A stretch of 5,113 nucleotides of DNA from the NCBI GenBank assembly GCA_015654825.1, contig JAATGE010000500.1:1-5113 (forward strand), in the 5' to 3' direction. The notes below the pieces were generated by a model. The model was not told the DNA's origin. It searched no databases and saw only the letters and a list, made by a program, of their open reading frames with translations. The stretch's first letter is position 1; each line of letters starts with the position of its first letter. Below, one piece after another: positions 1 to 5,113 of this stretch. The translations under genes were made by a program, and so were the position numbers. Source of the DNA: Rhodospirillales bacterium (GTDB lineage Bacteria > Pseudomonadota > Alphaproteobacteria > Acetobacterales > Acetobacteraceae).

Positions 1-82
1 GAATGGGGGTCTGGGGCCGTCGTGCGCAGCACGCTCTCGCGTGACGGCCCCAGCGGGTCCAGGGCAGAGCCCTGGCCTTCCT
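1..82 (+). repeat. Two-hairpin intergenic repeat, copy 1 (left edge cut by window)
   Basis: This is the first of three related copies in the window. The shared core reads GGGGTCTGGGG, then CCCCAGCGGGTCCAGGGC, then AGAGCCCTGGCCTTCCT. Hairpin 1 pairs 11-21 (CTGGGGCCGTC) with 43-53 (GACGGCCCCAG), 11 perfect pairs. It can extend through 22-26 and 38-42 with two G-T wobbles, leaving an 11-base loop. Hairpin 2 pairs 59-65 (CCAGGGC) with 69-75 (GCCCTGG) around an AGA loop. Hairpin 1 is longer here than in the other copies because of extra bases between its arms. The csp stop codon is about 118 bases away on the right; the gene to the left is outside the window. There is no T-run, so it is not a textbook intrinsic terminator. 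A REP-like element is the best description. Confidence 0.85.
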
Positions 83-161
83 GCCCTTATCCGCGCCCTG
101 GACACGGCCGCAGGAGTCAAGATTTCCGGCAGTTGGTATTACTTCTTGCTTATTTGACGGG

Positions 162-186
162 CCCCGGCCGCGCTGCGCGGCCGGGG
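162..186 (-). terminator. GC-rich hairpin downstream of the cold-shock gene
   Basis: A perfect 11-bp inverted repeat, 162-172 (CCCCGGCCGCG) with 176-186 (CGCGGCCGGGG), closes a 3-base loop. It begins 14 bases past the csp stop codon on the minus strand. On that strand the stem is followed by CCCG and then an A/T-richer stretch (about 131-157), not a clean T-run. It may end csp transcription or protect the 3' end of the mRNA. The inverted repeat is seen directly; its role is inferred from position. Confidence 0.6.
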
Positions 187-199
187 GGTCGTTGCGTTT

Positions 200-403
200 T
201 CAGACTACCTTGAGGTTTGTCGCGGCGGCTTTGCCGCGCTCCATCGTTACTTCGTAGCTCACTTTTTGTCCGTCGTTGAGGCCGCGCAAGCCGGCGGCCT
301 GCACGGCGGTAATGTGCACGAACACGTCCTTGCCGCCGTCACCGGGCATGATGAACCCGAACCCCTTCGCGGCATTGAACCATTTTACCGTACCTTCAGC
401 CAT
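200..403 (-). CDS. cspA: Cold-shock domain protein (CspA family)
   Basis: A 67-residue single cold-shock domain, the usual full length for the family. The product is expected to be a cytosolic single-stranded RNA/DNA-binding protein that melts mRNA secondary structure, often acting as an RNA chaperone in cold or stationary phase. The start GTVKWFN is typical. RNP1 is KGFGFI at residues 13-18 and RNP2 is VFVHI at 27-31, with the aromatic residues W8, F9, F15, F17, F28 and H30 of the nucleic-acid face all present. The ATG at 401-403 follows GGAGA (minus strand, 416-420) at a rather long spacing of 12 bases. The gene is monocistronic, divergent from the antiporter gene, and followed by a strong GC hairpin. 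Alphaproteobacteria usually carry several csp paralogues, so family membership is certain but the exact symbol and any cold inducibility are not. Confidence 0.96.
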   Translation of the reverse strand: MAEGTVKWFNAAKGFGFIMPGDGGKDVFVHITAVQAAGLRGLNDGQKVSYEVTMERGKAAATNLKVV

Positions 404-895
404 ATCAGTATCCAGTCTCCGTCTTGCTGCGCCGCTTCATCGGCCGGGCGGCCGCGCCGGCAACCAAGTCTCCATCCAACTTGAAGCTTCCGCTGGGGGA
501 AACGCAGCAAGGCTAGCCGGAACGTCGATTGCGCGCGCATGGACGCAGAATCCTTCCGGCAAGTCAATCGCGCGCCGGCCACGCCGCGCGCGCGGTCTCT
601 CGCCACATGCTGCTGCCGCAACGCCACAACCAAACGGGCCTGCCAACACTCCGCAACGACCGTGCTTGATCCTGGTATTCCGTAATCGTAATGGAATGGC
701 GGGCCGGATATTCGATCGACGGTCGGACGCCGGCGCGGTACGGCCCGCTTGCGATATCGTTGTTCTTACGCAGCGAACCGGCGGCCCGGAGAACGCGCCG
801 GCAATCGGCGCCGCAAACACGCGCCATACCGAAATCGGCATCCGGGTCGCCTGGCAACGGCGACACGGCATCGCGGATCGGGTTACACGCCCGGC
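404..895. other. Divergent intergenic region between csp and antiporter, no gene recognised
   Basis: This gap of 492 bases lies between two divergent starts. Open frames cross it on both strands, but their conceptual products are rich in Arg, Pro and Ala, match no family I recognise, and look like GC-driven shadows. The region must contain the csp promoter and leader (minus) and the antiporter promoter (plus). A short A/T-richer patch at about 663-695 contains TTGATC at 666-671 and a TAAT-containing stretch at 684-692. It stands out from its surroundings and is a possible promoter, but no good -35/-10 pair with 17-base spacing can be defined on either strand. Cold-shock mRNAs often have long structured leaders; that is family knowledge, not something seen here. 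Confidence 0.6.
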
Positions 896-2113
896 ATGCA
901 CGATATCGCCGTTCGCATCATCGGACTGCTGCTCGCGGCCATCATCGTCGCGCTGGCGGCGCGGCGGCTGCGGCTGCCCTACACGGTCGGCCTGGTGGCC
1001 GCCGGCGTCGCGTTGTCGGCGGCACACCTGAAGACCGGCGCCCTGCTGACCCACGACCTGATTTTCGACCTGATCCTGCCGCCGCTGCTGTTCGAGGCCG
1101 CGCTGTGCATCCGCTGGCAGGACCTGCGCCGCGACATGGCACTGGTGCTGACCCTTGCCACCGTCGGCGTGGTGATCAGCGCCGCGGTCGTGGCGGCCGG
1201 GATGGTGTTGCTGCTGGGCTGGCCGCTACAGGCCGCGGCGATATTCGGCGTGCTGATCGCGGCCACCGATCCGATCAGCGTGCTCGCATTGTTCAAGGAT
1301 ATCGGCATCGGCGGACGGCTTCGCTTCCTTGTCGAAAGCGAAAGCCTGCTGAACGACGGCGTCGCGGCGCTGCTGTTCGCGGTCGTGCTGACCTGGGTGG
1401 ACAGCGGCGGCCCGACACCTTCGGCGGGCCATGTCGCCGGTGCGTTCGTGCGCGCCGCCGGCGGTGGTATCGCTATCGGAATGGCGAGCGGGCTCGCGGC
1501 CATCATCGTCGCCGGCCGCACCGCGGATCACCTGGTGGAACTGGCGCTGACCGCCGTTGCGGCCTACGAGTCGTTCTACCTGGCCGAGTACCTGCATTTT
1601 TCCGGCGTGCTGGCCACCGTCTCGGCCGGCCTGCTGATGGGCAATCTCGGCCTGCTGCGGACCGATGACAGCAGCCCGCTCTCGGTGCAGGGGCGCGCGG
1701 CCGTCGAGGGATTGTGGGAGTTCGCGGCGTTCCTGGCCAACTCGCTGGTGTTCCTGCTGATCGGCCTGGCGGTCGAACATGTTCCGCTGGTGCAGCTCGG
1801 GCCCGCCTCGCTGACCATCATCATCCTGCTGGTGCTGGTCGCCCGGGCCGTAACGGTTTACCCGATCTGCGCGGCGTTCCGCGCGACCCGCATGGCGGTG
1901 CCGATGGTGGAGCAGCACGTGCTGTGGTGGGGCGGCCTGCGCGGCGCGCTGGCATTGGCACTGGCGCTGGCGCTGCCGCCGGACATGGCACAGGACGGCG
2001 ATATCCTGATTGCGACGTTTGCCGTCGTCGTGTTCTCCGTCGTGGTGCAGGGCCTGACCATGGAGCCGCTGCTGCGCTATGTCGGGATTCGGTCGCGCGG
2101 CGCGGGCGCGTAG
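896..2113 (+). CDS. Cation:proton antiporter, CPA1/NhaP type
   Basis: A 405-residue polytopic inner-membrane protein, about 12 or 13 hydrophobic segments, predicted to exchange Na+ (or K+) for H+ in pH and salt homeostasis. Family signatures are in order: LPPLLFEAAL at 61-70, ATDP at 123-126 in the unwound helix, ESLLNDG at 149-155 with the CPA1-type ion-site pair N153-D154, R317 in a conserved ARAVTVYP stretch, and WWGGLRGALALALALALP at 344-361 with R349. The Asn-Asp pair rather than Asp-Asp suggests electroneutral CPA1 exchange. The protein stops soon after the last helix (RSRGAGA), so no regulatory TrkA/RCK domain is attached. I chose the ATG at 896: the frame is open back to 749, but those 49 extra residues are Arg-rich and unlike the family, whereas MHDIAVRIIGLLLA starts straight into helix 1. 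No strong Shine-Dalgarno precedes this ATG. The ion specificity cannot be read from sequence. The gene stands alone. Confidence 0.94.
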   Translation: MHDIAVRIIGLLLAAIIVALAARRLRLPYTVGLVAAGVALSAAHLKTGALLTHDLIFDLILPPLLFEAALCIRWQDLRRDMALVLTLATVGVVISAAVVAAGMVLLLGWPLQAAAIFGVLIAATDPISVLALFKDIGIGGRLRFLVESESLLNDGVAALLFAVVLTWVDSGGPTPSAGHVAGAFVRAAGGGIAIGMASGLAAIIVAGRTADHLVELALTAVAAYESFYLAEYLHFSGVLATVSAGLLMGNLGLLRTDDSSPLSVQGRAAVEGLWEFAAFLANSLVFLLIGLAVEHVPLVQLGPASLTIIILLVLVARAVTVYPICAAFRATRMAVPMVEQHVLWWGGLRGALALALALALPPDMAQDGDILIATFAVVVFSVVVQGLTMEPLLRYVGIRSRGAGA

Positions 2114-2163
2114 AAGGCCAAGGAACACGGATTTCAGGCTTCGCCGTTCCCCCCGCAGTTCCT

Positions 2164-2223
2164 AATGAATTGGGGTCTGGGGACTTGTCCCCAGCGGGTC
2201 CAGGGCAGAGCCCTGGCCTTCCT
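2164..2223 (+). repeat. Two-hairpin intergenic repeat, copy 2
   Basis: This copy fills the gap between the convergent antiporter and desaturase genes; its right end lies 3 bases from the desaturase stop codon. Hairpin 1 pairs 2177-2183 (CTGGGGA) with 2188-2194 (TCCCCAG) around a CTTG loop. Hairpin 2 pairs 2200-2206 (CCAGGGC) with 2210-2216 (GCCCTGG) around AGA. The left lead-in AATGAATTGGGGTCTGGGG matches copy 3's AATGAGTGGGGGTCTGGGG with two changes. From 2191 to 2223 it is identical to copy 1 positions 50-82. It lies where a bidirectional terminator would be expected, though T-runs are absent. Confidence 0.9.
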
Positions 2224-2226
2224 ACT

Positions 2227-3150
2227 CTAAACCCGCCGCCCGGCGACCGATCGAATGCCGGCGAGTTGCTGTTGCAGCCAGGTGCCGTTGACCATCGCGG
2301 GATCCGCTTCCGGATCGCCGGTTTCGGCGTAGGCGCGGGAAAAATCCGCTGAGCCGAACAGCATGTCCCAGAACGGAAAAATCGCGCCGTAATTGCAACT
2401 GCGCTGGCCCGCCGCCAGCACGCCGTGGTGCGCGCGGTGAAAGCGTGGCGAAATCAGCAGCCGCTCGCCGATCATGCCAAAACTGACGCGCGCATTGGCG
2501 TGGCTCATGCTTTCCAAAAGCCGCAGCAGCAGGATGATGAGCGGGAACTGCATCGGCGGAATGCCGATCAGCAGGCCGATGGCCATGAACCATACGAACG
2601 CAATCACATCGTCGAGCACGTGATTGCGGTCGTCGGACCAGAACGTCATTTGCCGTTGTGCGTGGTGCACGGCGTGCAACGCATACCACCATCCGAAACG
2701 GTGGCTCAGGCGGTGGCGCCAGTAATCCGCACAGTCGAGAATTAAAACGTAAATTATGAACGTGACGGCGGGATGGCCGATCAGCGCGGGGACAAAGCCC
2801 TCGAGCGTCGGCGGGACGTAGCCGTTATCGGTCAGGAAACCATTGAGCCAGACCTGCAACTGGTAGAACAGCACGAACGTCACCAGCGGCATGACGCCGA
2901 TGCGGTTGATCAGCGTGTAGAAGATGTCGACCGAAACGGCGCTGCGGTCCGGCCAGCTTTCGAGCTTGCGAAAGCGCTCCATGGGCCAGCAGATCGCAAG
3001 CATCAGAACCACCTGGGCGACGCCGTACAGGGCGAACAGCAGCCAGCCGTAGGCAATGTCCTCCCATTGCATCATGCCGAAGCGATAAAGCACGGGAATC
3101 AGGTAGTTTTCGTGCAGCCACCCCGCGGTCGCGGAAAACGGGTCCGTCAT
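2227..3150 (-). CDS. Sterol desaturase / fatty acid hydroxylase superfamily protein
   Basis: A 307-residue integral membrane di-iron oxygenase-type protein. The histidine clusters expected for the superfamily are present in order: HRLSH at 146-150 (HX3H), HAVHH at 159-163 (HX2HH) and HRAHH at 238-242 (HX2HH). H177 (in RNHVLDD) and H217 (in SMSHANA) are further likely ligands. DCADYWRHR before the first box and NYGAIFPFWDMLFG near the C-terminus are typical of bacterial members. Hydrophobic segments lie at about 33-55, 84-102, 124-141 and 183-212. Such enzymes hydroxylate or desaturate lipids at the membrane; the substrate here (fatty acid, hopanoid or sterol-like) cannot be told. I chose the ATG at 3148-3150. 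The frame continues upstream to an ATG at 3235-3237, but those 29 residues are translated from an A/T hairpin and a pyrimidine tract. No clear ribosome-binding site precedes either start. No co-transcribed partner is seen. Confidence 0.92.
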   Translation of the reverse strand: MTDPFSATAGWLHENYLIPVLYRFGMMQWEDIAYGWLLFALYGVAQVVLMLAICWPMERFRKLESWPDRSAVSVDIFYTLINRIGVMPLVTFVLFYQLQVWLNGFLTDNGYVPPTLEGFVPALIGHPAVTFIIYVLILDCADYWRHRLSHRFGWWYALHAVHHAQRQMTFWSDDRNHVLDDVIAFVWFMAIGLLIGIPPMQFPLIILLLRLLESMSHANARVSFGMIGERLLISPRFHRAHHGVLAAGQRSCNYGAIFPFWDMLFGSADFSRAYAETGDPEADPAMVNGTWLQQQLAGIRSVAGRRV

Positions 3151-3214
3151 GGGGTGGGTCGTAGCACGCGGATGGCGTTGGGTTGAAGGGGAAGGAGGAA
3201 GGGTAGGAGAAGCA

Positions 3215-3234
3215 CTTCTTTTTGAAAAAAGAAG
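3215..3234. other. A/T-rich inverted repeat upstream of the desaturase gene
   Basis: CTTCTTTT at 3215-3222 pairs with AAAAGAAG at 3227-3234 around TGAA, giving 8 pairs that can tighten to 9. CAAAAACTTTGG follows. This is the most A/T-rich patch in the window. It lies 65 to 84 bases upstream of the chosen desaturase start and 139 bases past the secB stop, so it could belong to the desaturase promoter or leader or end secB transcription. Neither side has the GC stem plus T-run of an intrinsic terminator. From memory, similar sequence often accompanies the two-hairpin repeat in Acetobacteraceae; that is recollection, not checked. Confidence 0.6.
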
Positions 3235-3302
3235 CAAAAACTTTGGTTGATTGTTTCGGGTGTGACGAATTGGGCTGGAGTCGGGGTTTGGAGGCTCCCC
3301 CC

Positions 3303-3363
3303 AATGAGTGGGGGTCTGGGGCCTCAGGCCCCAGCTTGGTCCAGGGGCAGAGCCCCTGGCCTT
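3303..3363 (+). repeat. Two-hairpin intergenic repeat, copy 3
   Basis: This is the third copy, in the same orientation as the others. Hairpin 1 pairs 3316-3323 (CTGGGGCC) with 3327-3334 (GGCCCCAG) around TCA. Hairpin 2 pairs 3341-3348 (CCAGGGGC) with 3352-3359 (GCCCCTGG) around AGA. Hairpin 2 is one base pair longer than in copies 1 and 2: the extra G in the left arm is matched by an extra C in the right arm. The linker is CTTGGT instead of CGGGT. The right end is 9 bases from the secB stop codon, similar to copy 2's place beside the desaturase stop. C-runs just upstream (3297-3302) could also pair with the G-run 3310-3314 as an alternative fold. Confidence 0.9.
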
Positions 3364-3372
3364 AACCTTCCC

Positions 3373-3882
3373 TTACGCGTTGGCCACGGGCTGCCCCTGG
3401 GCGCGGCGCGCCTGCCAGAGGCCGACGAAATCGATCGGTTGCAGCAGCACGGGCGGAAAGCCGCCTTCGCGTGTCACGTCGCTCAGCACGTTGCGGGCGA
3501 ACGGGAACAGCAGGCGCGGGCATTCGATCAGCAGCAGCGGCTCCACCGCTTCGGGGGGCACGTTGTTCAGCGTGAACACGCCGCCGTAGTGCAGTTCGGC
3601 GATGAACACGACGCGGCCTTCGGCGGCGGCGTTGCCGTTGGCGCCCGGCAGCGCTTCGCGGGCCTCGGCCTTCACCGACAGCACCACTTCGTAGATCGGC
3701 TGGCCTTCCTGGATCGCCCTTGCCTGCACATCCAGGTTGATCTGCACCGCCGGCTGGTTGCGCAGCGTGGCGTAGATATCGGGTGCGCTCGGAACCTCGA
3801 ACGACAGGTCCTTGATGTATTGGACGTTGACCACCAGCGGCGGCAACGGCTGGCCCTGCGGCGGGGTTTGGGTCTCGGACAT
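3373..3882 (-). CDS. secB: Protein-export chaperone SecB
   Basis: A 169-residue SecB, normal length for alphaproteobacteria. SecB is a cytosolic homotetramer that keeps secretory precursors unfolded and passes them to SecA at the Sec translocon. Family signatures: VQYIKDLSFEVP at 20-31 (first beta strand), VQINLDVQAR at 46-55, FIAELHYGGVFTL at 93-105, and the strongly conserved IECPRLLFPFAR at 119-130 followed by DVTREGGFPPVLLQPIDF at 135-152. The N-terminus (residues 1-15) is a Pro/Gln-rich tail and the segment 76-90 (EALPGANGNAAAEGR) is an Ala/Gly-rich loop that is probably variable. The ATG at 3880-3882 has a good AGGAG (3889-3893, minus) six bases upstream. The histidine phosphatase gene lies 101 bases upstream on the same strand, so the two may be co-transcribed. 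Repeat copy 3 begins just after the stop. Confidence 0.98.
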   Translation of the reverse strand: MSETQTPPQGQPLPPLVVNVQYIKDLSFEVPSAPDIYATLRNQPAVQINLDVQARAIQEGQPIYEVVLSVKAEAREALPGANGNAAAEGRVVFIAELHYGGVFTLNNVPPEAVEPLLLIECPRLLFPFARNVLSDVTREGGFPPVLLQPIDFVGLWQARRAQGQPVANA

Positions 3883-3888
3883 TGGTCA

Positions 3889-3893
3889 CTCCT
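3889..3893 (-). promoter_or_regulatory. Ribosome-binding site of secB
   Basis: AGGAG on the minus strand lies six bases before the secB ATG. It is one of only two strong Shine-Dalgarno sites in the window and fixes the secB start. Confidence 0.8.
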
Positions 3894-3967
3894 GGATGTG
3901 GCGGGCGCCTAGCACGTCGGCCCGGTGGCGCAAAGGCGGGCGCGGCGATTTCCCGCGGCCTTGGGGC

Positions 3968-3984
3968 GGCCCTGGTGGAGGGCC
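3968..3984 (-). other. Short inverted repeat at the phosphatase stop codon
   Basis: GGCCCT (3968-3973) pairs with AGGGCC (3979-3984) around a 5-base loop; one arm touches the last base of the phosphatase TAG stop. There is no T-run after it. It could be a weak attenuator or an mRNA-stability hairpin between the phosphatase and secB, or chance in GC-rich DNA. Confidence 0.3.
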
Positions 3985-4514
3985 TAGGGCGCGGCCAGCG
4001 TTTCGACGCGGGCCCAGGCGCCGTTTGTCAGGTTCTGCCCGGAAAGGGTCAGCAGGAAGGCCCAGTGGCTGACCACCAGCGTCTGCCGCCAGGCCTCGGT
4101 GGCTTGCATTTCGGCGCGGAACAGGGCGGCGCGGGCCATGGTGCTTTCGGTGCTTTCGGTGGTGGCCGGCCACCAGACTTCCTCGATGTGGGAAAAATCG
4201 TAGTCGGGCCAGGCCTGCGCCAGATCGGTGACCGGCGTGCCGATGTCGCAGGAGAAGTGGTACCGCTCGCGGATCACCGGGTTGACCAGGACCGGAACCT
4301 GCAGCGCGCGGGCGATCGGCGCGGCTGTCTGCAGCGCGCGGGTGTAGGGACTGACGATGATGCGCGTGATGCCGGCGTCGGCCAGTGCCGCGGCCGCGTG
4401 GGCGGCCTGCGCCTCGCCTTCGTCGGTGAGCCGGGGGTCGGGAATGCCGGGGTCCTTCCGGGTGGCGGTGAAGTGCCGGTTGAACTCGCTCTGGCCATGG
4501 CGCATCAGGATCAT
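3984..4514 (-). CDS. Histidine phosphatase family protein (phosphoglycerate mutase-like)
   Basis: A 176-residue cytosolic protein of the histidine phosphatase superfamily, branch 1. The N-terminal catalytic motif is MRHGQSEFN at 4-12, with H6 expected to be phosphorylated and R5 to bind phosphate. SPYTRALQTA at 55-64 gives the second phosphate-binding Arg, R59. E83 in VIRERYHF is the likely proton donor and the second His is H150 in VVSHW. All core residues are present, so it should be active. At 176 residues it is shorter than true phosphoglycerate mutases and fits a small phosphatase of unknown substrate. The Met at 4512-4514 gives MILMRHG, the usual spacing to the motif; the Met three codons later is a less likely start. 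No Shine-Dalgarno is visible, so translation may be leaderless or weak. A 9-base tandem duplication (GTGCTTTCG twice, 4141-4158) encodes a TEST-EST stretch at residues 119-124. It is divergent from the Tim44-like gene and upstream of secB. Confidence 0.93.
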   Translation of the reverse strand: MILMRHGQSEFNRHFTATRKDPGIPDPRLTDEGEAQAAHAAAALADAGITRIIVSPYTRALQTAAPIARALQVPVLVNPVIRERYHFSCDIGTPVTDLAQAWPDYDFSHIEEVWWPATTESTESTMARAALFRAEMQATEAWRQTLVVSHWAFLLTLSGQNLTNGAWARVETLAAP

Positions 4515-4656
4515 GCGCGGGGAGCTAGCCGCAGGAGGCTCCCTTTGGAAGGGCGGTCGCGCGGCCCATGTCGACCCCAGCGGGACTGCTTTCAGCCGCG
4601 CGGCAGCGCGATACGCGGGTCGTTACGGCGGCCCGCCTTGGACGGAGGAGAATTCG
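4515..4656. promoter_or_regulatory. Divergent promoter region, phosphatase and Tim44-like genes
   Basis: This 142-base gap between divergent starts must hold promoters for both directions, although no clear -35/-10 pair can be picked out. A small inverted repeat, CCCTT (4541-4545) with AAGGG (4549-4553), lies 27 to 39 bases from the phosphatase start. The gap also contains GGAGGCTCCC (4534-4543) and CCCCAGCGGG (4575-4584), ten-base words also present in the two-hairpin repeats or their flank. Confidence 0.45.
4644..4650 (+). promoter_or_regulatory. Ribosome-binding site of the Tim44-like gene
   Basis: GGAGGAG ends six bases before the ATG at 4657. It is the strongest Shine-Dalgarno in the window and fixes the start of the partial gene that runs off the right edge. 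Confidence 0.85.
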
Positions 4657-5113
4657 ATGACCGCCAGCGCAATCCCCGTGGATCTGGTGCTGTTCGGCAT
4701 GATCGCGGTGTTTCTGGTGCTCCGTCTGCGCAGCATCCTCGGCCGTCGTCAGGGTTTCGACGGCACGCCGGAGGTGCCGGCGCGGCGGCCGCCGTCGCCG
4801 GTGATCGAAGGCCATGCCGAACCGCCGGCCGCACCCGAACGCCCGCTGCCCGACCCGGCGAGCGATACCGGGAAGGCGCTGCTGGCCATGCAGGCCATGG
4901 ATCGCAGTTTCTCGCCGGCGGCGTTCCTGTCCGGCGCGGAAAACGCGTTTCGCCTGATCGTGTCGGCGTTTGCCGCCGGCGACCGGGACAAGCTGCGGCC
5001 GCTGCTGACGCCCGAGACGTTTGCCGCGTTCGATGGCGCGATCACCGCGCGCCAGACCGCCGGCCAGACCCAGCGCACCGAAATACGTGCGATCCTGGAC
5101 ACCACGATCGACC
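4657..5113 (+). CDS. Tim44/TimA-family putative adaptor protein (3' end outside window)
   Basis: The first 152 codons of a gene open to the window end. Residues 7-23 (PVDLVLFGMIAVFLVLR) form an N-terminal membrane anchor, followed by the basic stretch RLRSILGRRQGF at 23-34. Residues 38-70 are a Pro/Ala/Glu-rich linker of low complexity. From about residue 73 comes the start of the Tim44-like domain: MDRSFSPAAFLSGAENAFRLIVSAFAAGDRDKLRPLLTPETFAAFDGAI at 81-129 follows the family pattern closely. The family is the bacterial relative of mitochondrial Tim44, an inner-membrane protein facing the cytosol, whose bacterial job is not settled. Family members are typically a little over 200 residues, so perhaps a third is missing. 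The start is supported by GGAGGAG six bases upstream. Its proximity to secB fits a role near protein handling at the membrane, but that is inference. Confidence 0.92.
   Translation, partial: MTASAIPVDLVLFGMIAVFLVLRLRSILGRRQGFDGTPEVPARRPPSPVIEGHAEPPAAPERPLPDPASDTGKALLAMQAMDRSFSPAAFLSGAENAFRLIVSAFAAGDRDKLRPLLTPETFAAFDGAITARQTAGQTQRTEIRAILDTTID

Noticed and set aside
276..1054. Long open frames on both strands (276-1031 plus, 437-1054 minus)
   Set aside because: Their products are Arg/Pro/Ala-rich with no recognisable motif, overlap the antiporter start and each other, and have no ribosome-binding site. They look like frames left open by high GC content.
1936..1982. Repetitive GCNCTG-like run as a possible microsatellite
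   Set aside because: It encodes the conserved Ala-Leu helix after the GGLRG motif of CPA1 antiporters, so it is explained by the protein.
1226..2128. A 300-residue frame antisense to the antiporter, and other frames within it
   Set aside because: The antiporter reading has all CPA1 motifs; the antisense product is rich in Gln, Arg and His with no family resemblance.
3151..3237. Upstream extension of the desaturase to an ATG at 3235-3237
   Set aside because: The extra 29 residues are encoded by the A/T hairpin and a pyrimidine tract, are low in complexity, and lack a ribosome-binding site. The family protein begins at the ATG at 3148-3150.
1..3363. The three repeats as a CRISPR array
   Set aside because: Copies lie 1 to 2 kb apart with whole genes between them, and no cas genes are present.
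3247..3912. Plus-strand frame opposite secB, and a shifted minus-strand frame at 3362-3889
   Set aside because: Both overlap secB, whose complete conserved sequence accounts for the region.
4525..5105. Minus-strand frames opposite the Tim44-like gene
   Set aside because: The plus-strand frame has a strong ribosome-binding site, a membrane anchor and Tim44-family sequence; the antisense products match nothing recognisable.

Overview
The window is GC-rich DNA from what looks like an alphaproteobacterium. A member of Rhodospirillales, probably Acetobacteraceae, is the best guess. The guess rests on an alphaproteobacterial-type SecB, a Tim44/TimA-family protein close to it, strong GC bias in all genes, and a dispersed two-hairpin intergenic repeat of a kind I associate from memory with acetic-acid-bacteria relatives. 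No genus can be named from sequence alone.

Layout. Positions 1-82 hold the first copy of the two-hairpin repeat. A small cold-shock protein gene (200-403, minus) ends toward it and is followed by a strong GC hairpin (162-186). The 492-base divergent gap 404-895 has no convincing gene and must carry the csp leader and the promoters of both flanking genes. A CPA1/NhaP-type cation:proton antiporter gene follows (896-2113, plus). It converges on a sterol desaturase/fatty acid hydroxylase superfamily gene (2227-3150, minus), with repeat copy 2 (2164-2223) in the narrow gap between them. The next gap, 3151-3372, carries a purine tract, an A/T-rich hairpin and repeat copy 3 (3303-3363). Then come secB (3373-3882, minus) and a histidine phosphatase gene (3984-4514, minus), possibly one transcript. 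Divergent from these, after a 142-base gap, is the 5' part of a Tim44/TimA-family gene (4657 to beyond the window end, plus).

How it works together. secB (a cytosolic export chaperone) and the Tim44-like gene (a membrane-anchored putative adaptor) both concern the inner membrane and protein handling, and they share a divergent region with the phosphatase. The csp, antiporter and desaturase genes look like independent housekeeping or stress units, separated by repeats and hairpins, with no evident shared pathway.

The gene content is ordinary and I see no new multi-gene system. The best non-gene signal is the three-copy repeat. Its two stems keep perfect pairing while their sequence and length change between copies, which is internal evidence that the folded form matters.
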